From positions 19,626-83,625 of the forward strand of contig JAFAAW010000003.1 in NCBI GenBank assembly GCA_023426365.1: a stretch of 64,000 nt of DNA. Direction: 5' to 3'. Under the pieces are notes generated by a model that did not search any database, was not told the DNA's origin, and saw only the letters and a program-made list of their open reading frames with translations. The first letter of the stretch is position 1, and each line of letters opens with the position of its first letter. Below, one piece after another: positions 42,630 to 54,116 of the stretch. Made by a program: the position numbers and the translations under genes. The stretch is from Pseudomonadota bacterium. Its GTDB lineage: Bacteria > Pseudomonadota > Alphaproteobacteria > Rhodospirillales > Magnetospirillaceae.

Positions 42630-43480
42630 CAGGACTCCTCCTCGACGTCGCCGGCCACCTCGGGCGGCAATTCCTCGTCCTCCTCCTCGCCCAGATAGGC
42701 GCGGATGACGGCGGGGTCGCGGCGCACGTGATCCGGCGTGCCTTCGGAAATCTTCTTGCCGTAATCCAGCACCACCACCCAGTCCGAGATGCCCATGACC
42801 ACGCTCATGTCATGCTCGATCAGCAACAGGCCGATGCCGTGCTCGTCGCGGATGCCGCGCAACAGGGTGTTCAGTTCCAGGCTCTCGCGCGGGTTCAGCC
42901 CCGCCGCCGGCTCGTCCAGGCACAGCAACAGCGGATCGGTGCACATGGCGCGCGCGATTTCCAGCCGGCGCTGCGAGCCGTAGGGCAGGGCGCCGGCCTC
43001 CTCGTCCGCCAGCTTGGTCAGGCCCACCTTGTCGAGCCAATAGTGGGCGCGCTCCACCGCCTGCCGCTCGGCATTGGCGTAGCGCGCAAGCCCCAACAGG
43101 CCGGCCAGGGAAAAGGCGCTGGCCCGCATCAGCACCTTGTGCTGGGCGACGATCAGGTTTTCCAGCACGCTCATGCGGGCGAACAGGCGGATGTTCTGGA
43201 ATGTGCGCGCCACCCGCGCGCGCGCGGCGATGCGGTGGTCGTCCAGCCGTTCCAGCAGCACCGGGCCGTCGGCGTGGTGCAGCGCCATGCGCCCCACCTG
43301 CGGCTTGTAAAAACCGGTGATGCAGTTGAACATCGTGGTCTTGCCGGCGCCGTTGGGGCCGATCACCGCCGTGATCTGGCGCTGGGCGGCGGTGAACGAC
43401 AGGTCGTTGACGGCGAACAGGCCGCCGAAGCGCATGGTGACATGCTCGACCTCCAGCAGCGGCAGGCGGGCGTCGCTCAT
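42629..43480 (-). CDS. livG: ABC transporter ATP-binding protein LivG
   Basis: A 283-residue ATPase. Walker A is [18 protein letters not shown], typical of LivG. Signature motif is degenerate: [15 protein letters not shown] replaces LSGGQ, as is usual in this subfamily. Walker B is [14 protein letters not shown] Glu-rich C-terminal tail ([18 protein letters not shown]) is unusual. The start at 43480 overlaps the livM stop by 4 bases. Confidence 0.94.
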
Positions 43481-44748
43481 TTGCCGCCTCCCAGGTTGAT
43501 GGTGGGCGACCGGCTTGCCAGCAGGCCGGATGGCCGCCACAGCATGATCAGCACCATGGCGCCGCCGAAGGCCAGCATGCGGTATTGCTGCAACTCGCGG
43601 AACCATTCCGGCAGCCCGACCAGCAGCAGCGCCGCCAGCACCACGCCGATCTGGCTGCCCATGCCGCCCAGCACGACGATGGCCAGGATCACCGCCGATT
43701 CGATGAAGGTGAAGCTTTCCGGGCTGATGAAGCCCTGGCGGGTGGCGAAGAAGGAGCCTGCGAAGCCGGCGAACATGGCGCCGGTGGCAAAGGCCGACAG
43801 CTTGATGTTGGTGGGGTTCAGGCCCAGCGAGCGGCAGGCGATCTCGTCCTCGCGCAGCGCCTCCCACGCCCGGCCGATGGGCAGGCGGCGGATGCGCAGC
43901 GTGAACAGGTTGGTCAGCAGCGCCAGCGCCAGGATGACGAAATACAGGAAGATGACGCGGTGATTGCCCGAAAACGGGATGTCGAAGAACTGGGCAAAGG
44001 TCTTTTGCCCCTCGGGGGCGCTGGCGGCGAAGGGCAGGCCGAACAGGGTGGGGCGGGGGATGCCGCTGATGCCGGCGGGGCCGCCGGTGAAATCCTGCCA
44101 GTTCTGCAACACCACGCGGATGATTTCGCCGAAGCCCAGGGTGACGATGGCCAGATAATCGCCGCGCAGGCGCAGCACCGGAAAGCCCAGCGCCACGCCG
44201 AAGGCGGCGGCGAACAGCCCGGCCAGCGGCAGGCACACCCAGAACGACCAGCCCAGTTGGGTGGACAGCAGCGCGTAGGAATAGGCGCCCACCGCGTAGA
44301 ACGCCACGAACCCCAGGTCCAGCAGGCCGGCCAGGCCGACCACGATGTTCAGCCCCCATCCCAGCATGACGTAGATCAGCACCAGGGTGGCCTTGTCCAC
44401 CAGGTTGCGGTCGGCGAAGGGCAGGAAGGGCAGGGCGACGGCAAAGCCGATCAGCAGCCAGCCGACCCACGGGCGCGCCCCGGCCAGCGGGACCGCCAGC
44501 CGCTCGGCCAGTCCCAGTCTGGGCAGTCGTCCGCCCAGCCGCAGCAGGTTGAGGCCCAGCCGCCCGAGGGTGACGGCCAGCGCCGCCCACAGCACGAGAT
44601 CGAATCGGAAGCCCAGCGTCAAACCCTGGGCCGAATCCACCAGCCGGAAGCCCAGCATGGGCAGGGCCAGGGCGGCGGCGACCACGCCGCCGGCCGCCGC
44701 ATCGGTCAGCGCGCCGCGCAATCCTCCGCTTGCCGCCCGCGCCGCCAT
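43477..44748 (-). CDS. livM: ABC transporter permease LivM
   Basis: A 423-residue permease with about 10 helices. Family motifs are [43 protein letters not shown] and the coupling segment [26 protein letters not shown]. The N-terminal 100 residues contain extra hydrophobic segments. It begins one base after the livH stop. Confidence 0.93.
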   Translation of the reverse strand: MAARAASGGLRGALTDAAAGGVVAAALALPMLGFRLVDSAQGLTLGFRFDLVLWAALAVTLGRLGLNLLRLGGRLPRLGLAERLAVPLAGARPWVGWLLIGFAVALPFLPFADRNLVDKATLVLIYVMLGWGLNIVVGLAGLLDLGFVAFYAVGAYSYALLSTQLGWSFWVCLPLAGLFAAAFGVALGFPVLRLRGDYLAIVTLGFGEIIRVVLQNWQDFTGGPAGISGIPRPTLFGLPFAASAPEGQKTFAQFFDIPFSGNHRVIFLYFVILALALLTNLFTLRIRRLPIGRAWEALREDEIACRSLGLNPTNIKLSAFATGAMFAGFAGSFFATRQGFISPESFTFIESAVILAIVVLGGMGSQIGVVLAALLLVGLPEWFRELQQYRMLAFGGAMVLIMLWRPSGLLASRSPTINLGGGK

Positions 44749-44749
44749 G

Positions 44750-45664
<915 letters not shown>

Positions 45665-45841
45665 TCGCCCATCCCTATATGACCCGTTTGTTTCAGTCGG
45701 GCCGTGAAAAGCTACTCGACGGACGGGCGGAGTCAACAATCATCGCGGATTTCGGATCGAAAGACGATGCCGAGGTCTGGTTTGTCTGCTAAGCTGATCG
45801 CGTTTTGCGAGAAAGCGGGACGGCCGCAACGGGCCGTGGGG

Positions 45842-46894
45842 ATGATGCCGGTGGATGTATCCAGCGACGATGTGATCCGGATTCGGATCGACACCGCCTC
45901 GACGGTGCAGGATTTTCTTGACCTGTTGGCGGCCCAGGCCGCCGAGGGCGAGACGCGCCAGCCCGCCAACCCCGCCAATCGCGCGGTCTTTCGCGAGCTG
46001 GCGCCCTTCCGCCTGGTGGAATACGCCTATGTGGATGCCGCCATCGGCACGGTGGATGGCGTCTATCTCGGTTTTCCCGACGGCACCATCTATGCTGTCG
46101 CCGACCAGGTGCCCGAAGCGGTGGTCGATGCGCTGGTCGCCGGGGACGTGGCGGACCTGGCCCCCGTCTATCTGTACATCGTGCTGGCCGAAGCCCGGTC
46201 GGTGGCGGTGATCGATGGCTTCCTGGGGGCGCTGGCGCTGCATCTGGGCAAGCCTTTGGTCGGCGTGTCCCGCGACGACCAGGGCGCCATGTCGGCGCGC
46301 CTGTTCGAGATCGCCGACCCCGCCCTCAACGGCCAGCGCGCCCGCCTGGAGGCCCAGGTGGTGAAAAGCGTGCTCGAGGCCAACCGGCACCTGTCGCGCC
46401 AGCGCGTGCTGGAACGCTATGCCGCCCGCTCCGAAAGCCCGGACGGCCGGGCCTGGGCGCAGATCTCCTATAACTACACTAGGCATGTGATCGAATTTTC
46501 CTCGGCCGCCGACCGCAACGACTTCATCGAATGGTCGCGCACCTTGTGCGAATGGATCTATGCCCGCTGGTGCAGTTGGGAGGAACTGGGCTTCTCGGAA
46601 ATCCTGCGTCCGGCCGAGGTGGCGCCCGCCCCCAAGGGCGAGATCGTGGCGGTCAAGCTGTCGCCCCCCGCCAAGGCCCAGGGTGGCCGCCCGTGGCAAG
46701 CGTTCGGCGGCACCAGCGCCGCCACCGCCAAGCGCTTCGAGGACTCCGCCGCCGCCAGCGATCCGCAGGCACTGGTCCGCTCGCTGGCCATGGCGCGGGA
46801 ATACTGGACCTACTGCACCCAGACCATCGACAGCGCCGAATTCATCGCCCGCAAGACCGCCGAGGCCCAGGCCCAGCGCCAGATCAACGCCTAG
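45842..46894 (+). CDS. Hypothetical protein
   Basis: A 350-residue soluble protein with no domain I recognise. It has no signal peptide or membrane helix. A central part (VYLYIVLAEARSVAVIDGFLGALALHLGKPLVGVSRDD) looks alpha/beta, and the C-terminal part is aromatic (WSRTLCEWIYARWCSWEELGF) with an Ala-rich tail. The start is uncertain: ATG 45842, ATG 45845, or ATG 45767 which adds 25 residues. It diverges from the liv operon and has its own strong terminator. Confidence 0.65.
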   Translation: MMPVDVSSDDVIRIRIDTASTVQDFLDLLAAQAAEGETRQPANPANRAVFRELAPFRLVEYAYVDAAIGTVDGVYLGFPDGTIYAVADQVPEAVVDALVAGDVADLAPVYLYIVLAEARSVAVIDGFLGALALHLGKPLVGVSRDDQGAMSARLFEIADPALNGQRARLEAQVVKSVLEANRHLSRQRVLERYAARSESPDGRAWAQISYNYTRHVIEFSSAADRNDFIEWSRTLCEWIYARWCSWEELGFSEILRPAEVAPAPKGEIVAVKLSPPAKAQGGRPWQAFGGTSAATAKRFEDSAAASDPQALVRSLAMAREYWTYCTQTIDSAEFIARKTAEAQAQRQINA

Positions 46895-46934
46895 ACCATC
46901 GAGCGTCAAACAAGACGCAGGATGGTCTGGTTTT
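46893..46934 (+). terminator. Rho-independent terminator
   Basis: AGACCATC (46893-46900) pairs with GATGGTCT (46921-46928), with an inner GCGTC-AAACAA-GACGC stem, followed by GGTTTT. It overlaps the stop codon of the gene ending at 46894. Confidence 0.85.
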
Positions 46935-47097
46935 ATGTTTGACCCTCGCCGGGTGCGCGCTTGGCTGCCGGCTCAATGGGGCGGCAGATCGCGGCTGTGC
47001 GCCAGATTTAGCGCTCGCCGCTCTAGGCGTTTAGGTGACCTGAGACCGGAAAACTCCTCCAAATTTGGGTAGAGTCCGTCATCTACGGAGACGGACT

Positions 47098-47384
47098 ATG
47101 AAGCGCAGCCGGTTCAGCGAGGAACAGATCATCGGCATCCTGAAGGAGCAGGAGGCCGGTCATGCGACGGCGGATGTGTGCCGCAGGCACGGGATTTCGA
47201 GCGCCATCTTCTACAAGTGGAAGGCCAAGTACGGCGGTCTGGAGGTGTCGGAGGCCAAGCGGCTGAAGGCGCTGGAGGACGAGACCCGAAGGGCAGCGCG
47301 GAGCAGCAAACGCCCGGCTGAAGAAGCTGCTGGCCGAGGCCATGCTCGACAACGCCATCTTGAAGGATGTCGCCTCAAAAAATG
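47098..47384 (+). pseudogene. IS3-family OrfA, frameshifted and truncated
   Basis: Begins MKRSRFSEEQIIGILKEQEAG with a helix-turn-helix typical of IS3 OrfA (VCRRHGISSAIFYKWKAKYG). After KALEDE the expected NARLKKLLAEAMLDNAILKDV continues only in another frame, because about 25 bases are inserted near 47284-47308. The 3' end at the A-run, the usual frameshift site to orfB, is the insertion point of the IS110-family element. Confidence 0.85.
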
Positions 47385-47401
47385 TATGGTCCGCCCCGTC
47401 C

Positions 47402-47616
47402 CTGCAAGGGTCTTGGGCGAATGGACGGGAACAGTCTGCGTAAATGTATCCGGCCTCTCGCGAGTGGGCTGCTGTTGCAGCCAGGCCATGATGAGATCGG
47501 CTCGTGCGTTCCCAAATAATGGTGCGGGCACAGGGCCCGTTTTTTTCGCAGGGCTTACGGCACGGCGATCAACTGCCTCGTCATCACGTCCTTGACCTCG
47601 CAGTCTGTCGGAGCCT
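47402..47616 (-). ncRNA. Candidate guide RNA (seekRNA/bridge RNA) region
   Basis: The 215-bp noncoding tail 3' of the transposase occupies the place where IS1111-type elements encode their target-specifying RNA. It contains CAAATAATGGTG (47513-47524, plus strand), nearly identical to the rebuilt insertion target CAAAAAATGGTG. Next to it is a hairpin CGGGC-ACAGG-GCCCG followed by seven Ts (47525-47546). The RNA itself is inferred. Confidence 0.45.
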
Positions 47617-48666
47617 CTACACCACGGCGGGATCGTGGCGTGCGTAGAGGGCTCCGGGTTTGGTCAGCACCACCCAGGCGATGCGGGCAATCTTGGCGGC
47701 CAGCGCCACCGTCACCTTGTTGGGGTGCATGCGCTGTTGCAACTGGTCGATCCAGCGCCCCAGTTGATCGCGGGATCTGTCCAGGTGCAGCATGCATGAT
47801 CGGGCGCCGTGGATGAGAAGCCGCCTGATATAGGGATTGCCGCGCTTGCTGATGCCGAGCAATGTCTGCTTGCCGCCGGTGGAATGCTGGCGTGGCACCA
47901 GTCCTAACCACGCAGCCAGATCCCTGGCCTTGGTGAATTGATGACCGGCGCCGACAGCGGCGAGCAAGGCCGTAGCCCCCAAGGCACCGATCCCCGGGAT
48001 CGTCGTCAGGCGCCTGGCCACATCGTTGCACGCGGCAATGGCGTTGATCTCCCGGCTGATCACCGCGATGCGCCTTTCCAGATGGGCGAGATCATCGGCA
48101 AGGTCGCACAAAAGGTGGCGCATGGTCGGCGTGAGGTCGTTGCCGTCATCGGCCAAAACCCGCTGAAGGTCCAGTTTGAAGACACCGGCTTCCTGTCGCA
48201 TCGTCACGCCATATTCCAGGCAGAACGCGCGCATCTGACAGATCAACCGGGTCCGACTCCGCACCATCTGGTCGCGGATGCGATGCAGAGCCTGAAGGTC
48301 GACCTGCTGGGGCTTCTTGATCTCGACGAAGCGCATCGTCGGCCGCGACACCGCCTCGGCGATGGCGGCGGCGTCGATCATGTCGTTCTTGTTGGATTTG
48401 ACGTAGGGCTTCACGAACTGGGCCGGGATGATACGGACTTTATGTCCGCGCTCTTGGAGCTTGCGTGCCAGCCATTGCGAGCCAGGACGGGCCTCCATGC
48501 CGACGGTCGCGGGCTCGGCCCGTTCGAAGAATTGCAGCACGGTGTCGCGGCGGAACTTCACCTTCTGGATCGGGCTGCCGTCGGCATCCACGCCGACGAC
48601 GTGGAACAGGTTTTTGCCGATGTCGATGCCGTAGGTCACGGCTCCCTTGGGTTTATTGCGGATCAT
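47617..48666 (-). CDS. IS110-family transposase
   Basis: A 349-residue DEDD recombinase. The RuvC-like catalytic acids are Asp15 (YGIDIGKN), Glu58 (VGMEA), Asp95 and Asp98 (KNDMIDA). The C-terminal domain has [16 protein letters not shown] and the serine-containing [23 protein letters not shown]. It appears complete and intact. ATG 48666 gives the family N-terminus; the frame is open back to 48732 inside the terminal repeat. Confidence 0.93.
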   Translation of the reverse strand: MIRNKPKGAVTYGIDIGKNLFHVVGVDADGSPIQKVKFRRDTVLQFFERAEPATVGMEARPGSQWLARKLQERGHKVRIIPAQFVKPYVKSNKNDMIDAAAIAEAVSRPTMRFVEIKKPQQVDLQALHRIRDQMVRSRTRLICQMRAFCLEYGVTMRQEAGVFKLDLQRVLADDGNDLTPTMRHLLCDLADDLAHLERRIAVISREINAIAACNDVARRLTTIPGIGALGATALLAAVGAGHQFTKARDLAAWLGLVPRQHSTGGKQTLLGISKRGNPYIRRLLIHGARSCMLHLDRSRDQLGRWIDQLQQRMHPNKVTVALAAKIARIAWVVLTKPGALYARHDPAVV

Positions 48667-48739
48667 GAGAGCGGTCTCCCCGAATTGGATTGCCGACGTC
48701 CAGTGTGCGGTTGGGTGGACGGGGCGGACCATCCCATTA

Positions 48740-49522
48740 ATGGTGACGCCCGCCTCTTTGCGGTCTGCCGTTGCTCACGTCCGTGCCGATCACGGCGTGA
48801 GCGAGCGGCGGGCGTGCCTTGTGCTGGGGGCGGATCGGTCGACGATCCGCTACCGTTCCCAGCGCCCCGACGATGCCGAGATCCGGGAGCGGTTGCGCGA
48901 GTTGTCGCGGCAGCGGCGGCGCTTCGGCTATCGCCGCCTCCACATCCTGTTGGCCCGGGAGGGCCATGCCATTAACCAGAAGAAGCTGCGTCGTTTGTAT
49001 GCCGAGGAGAAGCTCCAGGTGCGTCGCCGGGGTGGGCGCAAGCGCGCCCTGGGCACGCGGGCGCCGATGACGATCCCGCAGGGGCCGAACCAGCGCTGGT
49101 CGCTGGACTTCGTCGCCGATGCCTACAGCGACGGGCGGCGCTTCCGCATCCTGACCGTGGTGGACGACTTCACCCGCGAATGCCTGGCGCTGGCGGCCGA
49201 CACCTCGCTGTCCGGCGCCCGTGTCGCCCGCGAACTGGATGGCCTGCTCGCCAGGCGCGGCAAGCCGCTGATGATCGTCAGCGACAACGGCACCGAATTC
49301 ACCAGCATGGCCATGCTGCGCTGGAGCCAAGACCACCAGGTGGACTGGCATTACATCGCGCCGGGCAAGCCCATGCAGAACGGCTTCGTCAAGAGCTTCA
49401 ACGGCAGGCTGCGCGACGAGTGCCTCAACGAAGCGCTGTTTGCGTCACTGCCCCATGCCCCAGCCCTGCTTGCCATCACCGCCCGCTTCGGGCATCAGAA
49501 CCACACGGGACTCTGCCCATAA
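48740..49522 (+). pseudogene. IS3-family OrfB transposase, inactivated
   Basis: Starts [14 protein letters not shown] and includes the HTH_21-like segment and integrase core ([26 protein letters not shown]). The third catalytic acid, expected in a FxESFNG motif, reads [16 protein letters not shown], so Glu is replaced by Lys (codon 49391-49393). The protein then departs from the family after HAPALLAI and ends early, so the YNxxRPH segment is missing. It is not functional. Confidence 0.88.
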
Positions 49523-49616
49523 CCGGAGGGGTCACTACTCACTGGTCTCGACAGCACAGCTGTGGCGATAGGTATCGAGCAGCCACGTCCACCGTCTCCC
49601 GATTACCACAAGCTAA

Positions 49617-49761
49617 GGGCCGGCTCCGTTGAGAGCCGGCCCGCTGCATTGAGGGACCCAAGAGAGGAGAGAACGGTCCCTCAAAAATCGACTGCGGCAC
49701 GCTGTTGCTTCGTTTGGGCCAGGTTATGCCGCGCACCGGCCAAACTATGGTGCGCGGCATA
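49617..49761. repeat. Three perfect hairpins downstream of nrdJ
   Basis: GGGCCGGCTC/GAGCCGGCCC (49617-49642, 10 bp), TTGAGGGACC/GGTCCCTCAA (49649-49684, 10 bp) and TATGCCGCGCACC/GGTGCGCGGCATA (49725-49761, 13 bp). None has a T-run in the nrdJ direction. The last starts 19 bases after the nrdJ stop and may end or stabilise its mRNA. The others may be remnants tied to the neighbouring IS. Confidence 0.6.
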
Positions 49762-49779
49762 CAAACCTTTGTCATCGCC

Positions 49780-52700
49780 TCACGAGCAGCCGGTGGTGCC
49801 GCCGCAGGTGTCGCATTTCAGGCAGGTGCCGTTGCGCACCAGGGTGAAGTTGCCGCATTCGGGGCAGGCGTCGCCCTCGTATCCCTTCATGCGGGCGTGG
49901 CGGATTTGTTCGGCGCGGGCGTCGAACTCCTGGATCGCGGTTTCCGCGTCCACCGACAGCGCCATCACCGAAGGTGCCGCCTGGGTGGTCGTGGTGGCCG
50001 GCAGGTCGGCCGACAGCGAGGCGGTGGCGGTGGTGCCGCCCTGGACCACCAGGAACTTGGAGCGCACATAGCCCTTGGAGGCCACGCGTTCCACCACCGC
50101 GCCCAGGACGTTGCCGGTCTGGCTTTGGGCGTTGCCCTTGCCCACGGTGTCGGGGGTCAGGTCGGCCGGCTCCACATGGGCCAGGTCGTTGCGCGACAGA
50201 TAGGAAATGGCCAGTTCGCGGAAGATATAGTCCAGGATCGAGGTGGCCATCTTGATGGTGTCGTTGCCTTCCACCATGCCCGACGGCTCGAAGCGGGTGA
50301 AGGTGAACGCCTCGACGAATTCCTCGAGCGGCACGCCGTATTGCAGGCCGATGGACACCGCGATGGCGAAATTGTTCATCATGGCGCGGAAGGCGGCGCC
50401 TTCCTTGTGCATGTCGATGAAGATCTCGCCCAGCTTGCCGTCCTCGTACTCGCCGGTGCGGACGTAAACCTTGTGGCCGCCGACCATGGCCTTCTGGGTG
50501 TAGCCCTTGCGCCGGTCGGGCAGCTTGCGGCGGGCATGGGCGATGACGCGTTCGACGATGCGCTCGGCCACGATTTCGGCCCGCGCCGCGATCGGCGCGT
50601 CGGCGATGGCTTCCTCCAGTTCGCCGGCGTCGTCCAGCACCGCGGCCTGCAGCGGCTGGCTCAGCTTGGAGCCGTCGCGATAGAGCGCGTTGGCCTTGAG
50701 GCCCAGGCGCCACGACAGCATGTAGGCGTTCTTGCAGTCATCGACCGTGGCTGAATTGGGCATGTTGATGGTCTTGGAGATGGCGCCCGAGATGAACGGC
50801 TGGGCCGCCGCCATCATGCGGATGTGGCTGTCCACCGACAGGAAGCGCTTGCCGATCTTGCCGCAGGCGTTGGCGCAGTCGAACACCGGCAGATGTTCGG
50901 CCCGCAGGAAGGGCGCGCCCTCCAGCGTCATGGCGCCGCAGCAATAGGTGTTGGCGGCCTCGATCTCGTCCTTGCCGAACCCCAGATGGGCCAGCATGTC
51001 GAAGGACAGGTCGTCCAGGCGATCGCGCGGGATGCCCAGGGTCGAGGTGCAGAAATCCTCGCCCAGCGTGTACTTGTTGAACACGAACTTGATGTCGAAG
51101 GCCGATTCCAGGCTCCGCTCCAGACGCTCCAGGGTGGCGTCGTCGAAGCCCTTGGCCTTCAGGCGATCGTGGTTCACGCCCGGGGCATGGCGCAGGGTGG
51201 CATGGCCGACCGCATAGCGGATGATCTCGGCGATGTCGCTTTCCGAATAGCCCAGCGTGCGCAGCGCTTCGGGCACCATGCGGTTGATGATCTTGAAATA
51301 GCCGCCGCCGGCCAGCTTCTTGAACTTCACCAGGGCGAAATCGGGTTCGATGCCGGTGGTGTCGCAGTCCATCACCAGGCCGATGGTGCCGGTGGGCGCC
51401 ACCACGGTGGCCTGGGCGTTGCGGAAGCCGCTCTTTTCGCCCATGGACAGCGCGTTGTCCCACGACAGGCGGGCGGCGGCGACCAGGGCGGCGTCGGGGC
51501 AGTTCTCGGCGTCCAGCGGCACCGGATTGGTGGCCAGACCCTCATAGCCCGAGGTCAGGCCATAGGCGGCGCGGCGATGGTTGCGGATGACGCGCAGCAT
51601 GCCGTCCTTGTTGGCGGCATAGCCGGGGAAGGCGCCCAGTTCGGCCGCCATCTCGGCCGAGGTCACATAGGATTCGCCGGTCATCAGCGCGGTGATGGCG
51701 CCGATCAGCGCGCGGCCCTTGTCCGAATCGTAGGGAATGCCCGAGGCCATCAGCAGGCCGCCCACATTGGCGTAGCCGAGGCCCAGCGTGCGGAAGTCAT
51801 AGGACAGTTGCGCGATCTTCTCGCTGGGGAACTGGGCCATCAGCACCGAGATCTCCAGCACCATGGTCCACAGCCGGCAGGCGTGGCGGAAGCCCTCGAT
51901 GTCGAAGCTGCCGTCCTTGCCCCGGAAGCACATGAGGTTGAGCGACGCCAGATTGCAGGCGGTGTCGTCCAGGAACATGTATTCCGAGCACGGATTGGAC
52001 GCGTTGATGCGGCCCGATTCCGGGCAGGTGTGCCAGTCGTTGATGGTGGTGTCGAATTGGATGCCCGGATCGGCGCACGCCCACGCGGCCTCGCCGATAT
52101 GCTCCCACAGGGCGCGGGCCTTCAGCGTCTTCTTGATCTTGCCCGAATTGCGGTGCTTGAGCACCCAATCTTGGTCCTCGATCACCGCGTTCAGGAACTC
52201 GTCGGTGACGCGCACGGTGTTGTTGGAGTTCTGGCCGGAGACGGTCAGATAGGCCTCGGAATCCCAGTCGGTGTCGAACACCGGGAACTCGATCCGGTCA
52301 TAGCCCTGGCGGGCGAACTGGATGACGCGCTGGATGTAGTTTTCCGGCAGCATCACCGCGCGCGCGGCCAGGATGGCCTTCCTCAGGCGCTTGTTCTGCT
52401 TGGGGTCGAAGCGGGCCTCCGACTGGGCGTCGCCGTCCCACTGATTGCAGGCGGCCATCACCTCGCCCAGATGCTTGTTGGCCAGCTTGGAACCGGCCAC
52501 CAGGGCGGCGACCTTCTGCTCCTCGACCACCTTCCAGTTGATGAAGTCCTCGATGTCGGGGTGGTCCACGTCCACCACCACCATCTTGGCGGCGCGCCGC
52601 GTGGTGCCGCCCGACTTGATGGCGCCCGCCGCGCGGTCGCCGATCTTGAGGAAGCTCATCAGGCCCGAGGACTTGCCGCCGCCGGACAGGCGCTCGCCCA

Positions 52701-53421
52701 CGCCGCGCAGGCGCGAGAAATTGGTGCCGGTGCCCGAGCCGTACTTGAACAGGCGCGCCTCGCGCACCCACAAATCCATGATGCCGCCTTCGTTCACCAG
52801 ATCGTCGTCGATGGACTGGATGAAGCAGGCGTGGGGCTGCGGATGCTCATAGGCCGACTTCGAGCGGGTCAGCTTGCCGGTCTTGTAGTCCACATAGCAA
52901 TGGCCCTGGCCGGGACCGTCGATGCCGTAGGCCCAGTGCAGGCCGGTATTGAACCATTGCGGGGAATTGGGGGCGCCCATCTGGCCAGCCAGCATGAAGG
53001 CCATTTCGTCGCGGAACGCGCGGGCGTCATCCTCGGAGGCGAAATAGCCGCCTTTCCAGCCCCAATAGGTCCAGGTGCCGGCCAGGCGGTCGAACACCTG
53101 CTTGGCGCTCTGTTCGCCGATGAAGCGCTCATTCTCGGGCAGATCGGCCAGCGCCTGGGCGTCCGGCTCGTGGCGCTGCAGCCAGTCGGGCACACCCTTT
53201 TCGGCGACGCGCTTCAGGCGGGCGGGGACGCCGGCCTTGCGGAAATATTTCTGCGCCAGCACGTCGCACGCGACCTGCGACCATTCCGCGGGGACTTCGA
53301 TATCGGCGGCGGAGAACACCACCGAACCGTCGGGATTGCGGATTTCGCTGGAGGCGGTGCGGAATTCGAGGCCGCTATAGGCGGACTCGCCGGCCTTGGT
53401 GAAATGACGCTGGACGCGCAT
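49780..53421 (-). CDS. nrdJ: Adenosylcobalamin-dependent (class II) ribonucleotide reductase
   Basis: Makes deoxyribonucleotides using B12 instead of a di-iron radical, so it works with or without oxygen. It has 1213 residues. The active-site region includes [21 protein letters not shown]. The adenosylcobalamin and substrate modules span the middle. The C-terminus carries zinc-type cysteines [23 protein letters not shown], ending in GCS. ATG 53421 gives [15 protein letters not shown]. No other RNR gene is in the window. Upstream dyads resemble NrdR boxes. Confidence 0.95.
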   Translation of the reverse strand: MRVQRHFTKAGESAYSGLEFRTASSEIRNPDGSVVFSAADIEVPAEWSQVACDVLAQKYFRKAGVPARLKRVAEKGVPDWLQRHEPDAQALADLPENERFIGEQSAKQVFDRLAGTWTYWGWKGGYFASEDDARAFRDEMAFMLAGQMGAPNSPQWFNTGLHWAYGIDGPGQGHCYVDYKTGKLTRSKSAYEHPQPHACFIQSIDDDLVNEGGIMDLWVREARLFKYGSGTGTNFSRLRGVGERLSGGGKSSGLMSFLKIGDRAAGAIKSGGTTRRAAKMVVVDVDHPDIEDFINWKVVEEQKVAALVAGSKLANKHLGEVMAACNQWDGDAQSEARFDPKQNKRLRKAILAARAVMLPENYIQRVIQFARQGYDRIEFPVFDTDWDSEAYLTVSGQNSNNTVRVTDEFLNAVIEDQDWVLKHRNSGKIKKTLKARALWEHIGEAAWACADPGIQFDTTINDWHTCPESGRINASNPCSEYMFLDDTACNLASLNLMCFRGKDGSFDIEGFRHACRLWTMVLEISVLMAQFPSEKIAQLSYDFRTLGLGYANVGGLLMASGIPYDSDKGRALIGAITALMTGESYVTSAEMAAELGAFPGYAANKDGMLRVIRNHRRAAYGLTSGYEGLATNPVPLDAENCPDAALVAAARLSWDNALSMGEKSGFRNAQATVVAPTGTIGLVMDCDTTGIEPDFALVKFKKLAGGGYFKIINRMVPEALRTLGYSESDIAEIIRYAVGHATLRHAPGVNHDRLKAKGFDDATLERLERSLESAFDIKFVFNKYTLGEDFCTSTLGIPRDRLDDLSFDMLAHLGFGKDEIEAANTYCCGAMTLEGAPFLRAEHLPVFDCANACGKIGKRFLSVDSHIRMMAAAQPFISGAISKTINMPNSATVDDCKNAYMLSWRLGLKANALYRDGSKLSQPLQAAVLDDAGELEEAIADAPIAARAEIVAERIVERVIAHARRKLPDRRKGYTQKAMVGGHKVYVRTGEYEDGKLGEIFIDMHKEGAAFRAMMNNFAIAVSIGLQYGVPLEEFVEAFTFTRFEPSGMVEGNDTIKMATSILDYIFRELAISYLSRNDLAHVEPADLTPDTVGKGNAQSQTGNVLGAVVERVASKGYVRSKFLVVQGGTTATASLSADLPATTTTQAAPSVMALSVDAETAIQEFDARAEQIRHARMKGYEGDACPECGNFTLVRNGTCLKCDTCGGTTGCS

Positions 53422-53508
53422 TGGTTCCCCTCGTTCGCTGCGATCTGTCGTGCCTGTGGCGACAGCGGAACCCGGGAATCCCCATTCCCCCCGGTTCGAC
53501 CCCAGCCC

Positions 53509-53524
53509 ACACTACATGTTGTGG
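53509..53524 (-). promoter_or_regulatory. Putative NrdR box 1
   Basis: ACACTACATGTTGTGG is a 16-bp near-palindrome matching the NrdR box pattern, about 88 bases upstream of nrdJ. Confidence 0.55.
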
Positions 53525-53602
53525 TCCGCCTCCAAGCGATGCGCAGGGTATGACAGGGGATTAACGGGATCAACAAGATTTTGTCCCCAACTTGCGTAGG
53601 TG

Positions 53603-53618
53603 GCACATTATATAGTCT
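53603..53618 (-). promoter_or_regulatory. Putative NrdR box 2 overlapping a -10 element
   Basis: GCACATTATATAGTCT is a weaker NrdR-like dyad, 94 bases from box 1, about nine helical turns. On the minus strand it contains a perfect TATAAT (53612-53607), a good -10 for nrdJ. No clear -35 is seen. Confidence 0.45.
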
Positions 53619-53745
53619 CAAAAAATCAGGTGTTTTAATCGTATGCGTGCTATCGCCGTCTGCCTCTGGACGCGTGGCCGAGGTTTTGCCATAGTCCGGC
53701 CCTGCGAACGCCAATCACCACTCTAATAAAGAGGCCGGGGACGAG

Positions 53746-54096
53746 ATGACCAGCATTGGCACCCTGATGTACACCTGGGCCAAGGGCCGCCTGGTGGGTA
53801 CCGACACCAACGGCAACCGCTATTACACCGAGCGTTCGGCCGCCAAGAACGGCCGCACCAAGCGCTGGGTGGTGTTCAACGGCCCGGTCGAGGCCTCGAC
53901 CATCCCGCCCGAGTGGCATGCCTGGCTGCACTACACGGCCGAGAAGCCGCTGACCGACATGCCGCGCCAGCCCTGGCAGAAGCCGCACGAGGCCAACGCC
54001 ACCGGCACCAGCGGCGCCTATCTGCCGCCCGGCCACGACCTGCGCGGCGGCAAGCGCGAGCGTGCGGCCGGCGATTACGAGGCGTGGCAGCCCTGA
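53746..54096 (+). CDS. Complex I accessory subunit NDUFA12 (B17.2)
   Basis: A 116-residue homologue of the mitochondrial complex I supernumerary subunit, found in alphaproteobacteria. Signature segments are GRLVGTDTNGNRYYTERS and KRWVVFNGPVEASTIPPEWHAWLHYTAEKP. It acts at the peripheral arm near the quinone site. It is about 24 kb from the nuo operon, as is common. mlaD genes follow within 21 bases, suggesting an operon. Confidence 0.93.
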   Translation: MTSIGTLMYTWAKGRLVGTDTNGNRYYTERSAAKNGRTKRWVVFNGPVEASTIPPEWHAWLHYTAEKPLTDMPRQPWQKPHEANATGTSGAYLPPGHDLRGGKRERAAGDYEAWQP

Positions 54097-54116
54097 GCAC
54101 CAAAACGGGGGCGGCC

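Larger units (their letters stand above)
47385..48739 (-). mobile_element. IS110-family (IS1111-like) insertion sequence
   Basis: About 1.36 kb inserted in the A-run of the IS3 orfA-orfB junction. Perfect 16-bp inverted repeats ATGGTCCGCCCCGTCC (47386-47401) and its complement (48717-48732) lie a few bases inside the ends. Subterminal repeats and a long noncoding tail 3' of the transposase are marks of the IS1111 subgroup. The exact ends are uncertain by a few bases. Confidence 0.8.
47051..49534 (+). mobile_element. Inactivated IS3-family element, interrupted
   Basis: Imperfect 27-bp terminal inverted repeats (47051-47077 and 49508-49534, 19 of 27 matching) flank orfA and orfB of an IS3-type element. 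The right end keeps the terminal CA, whereas the left end has AA instead of TG. Damage visible: an apparent 25-base insertion in orfA, an IS110-family element between orfA and orfB, a Glu-to-Lys change at the DDE site, and loss of the orfB C-terminus. No matching target duplication is seen. Confidence 0.85.
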
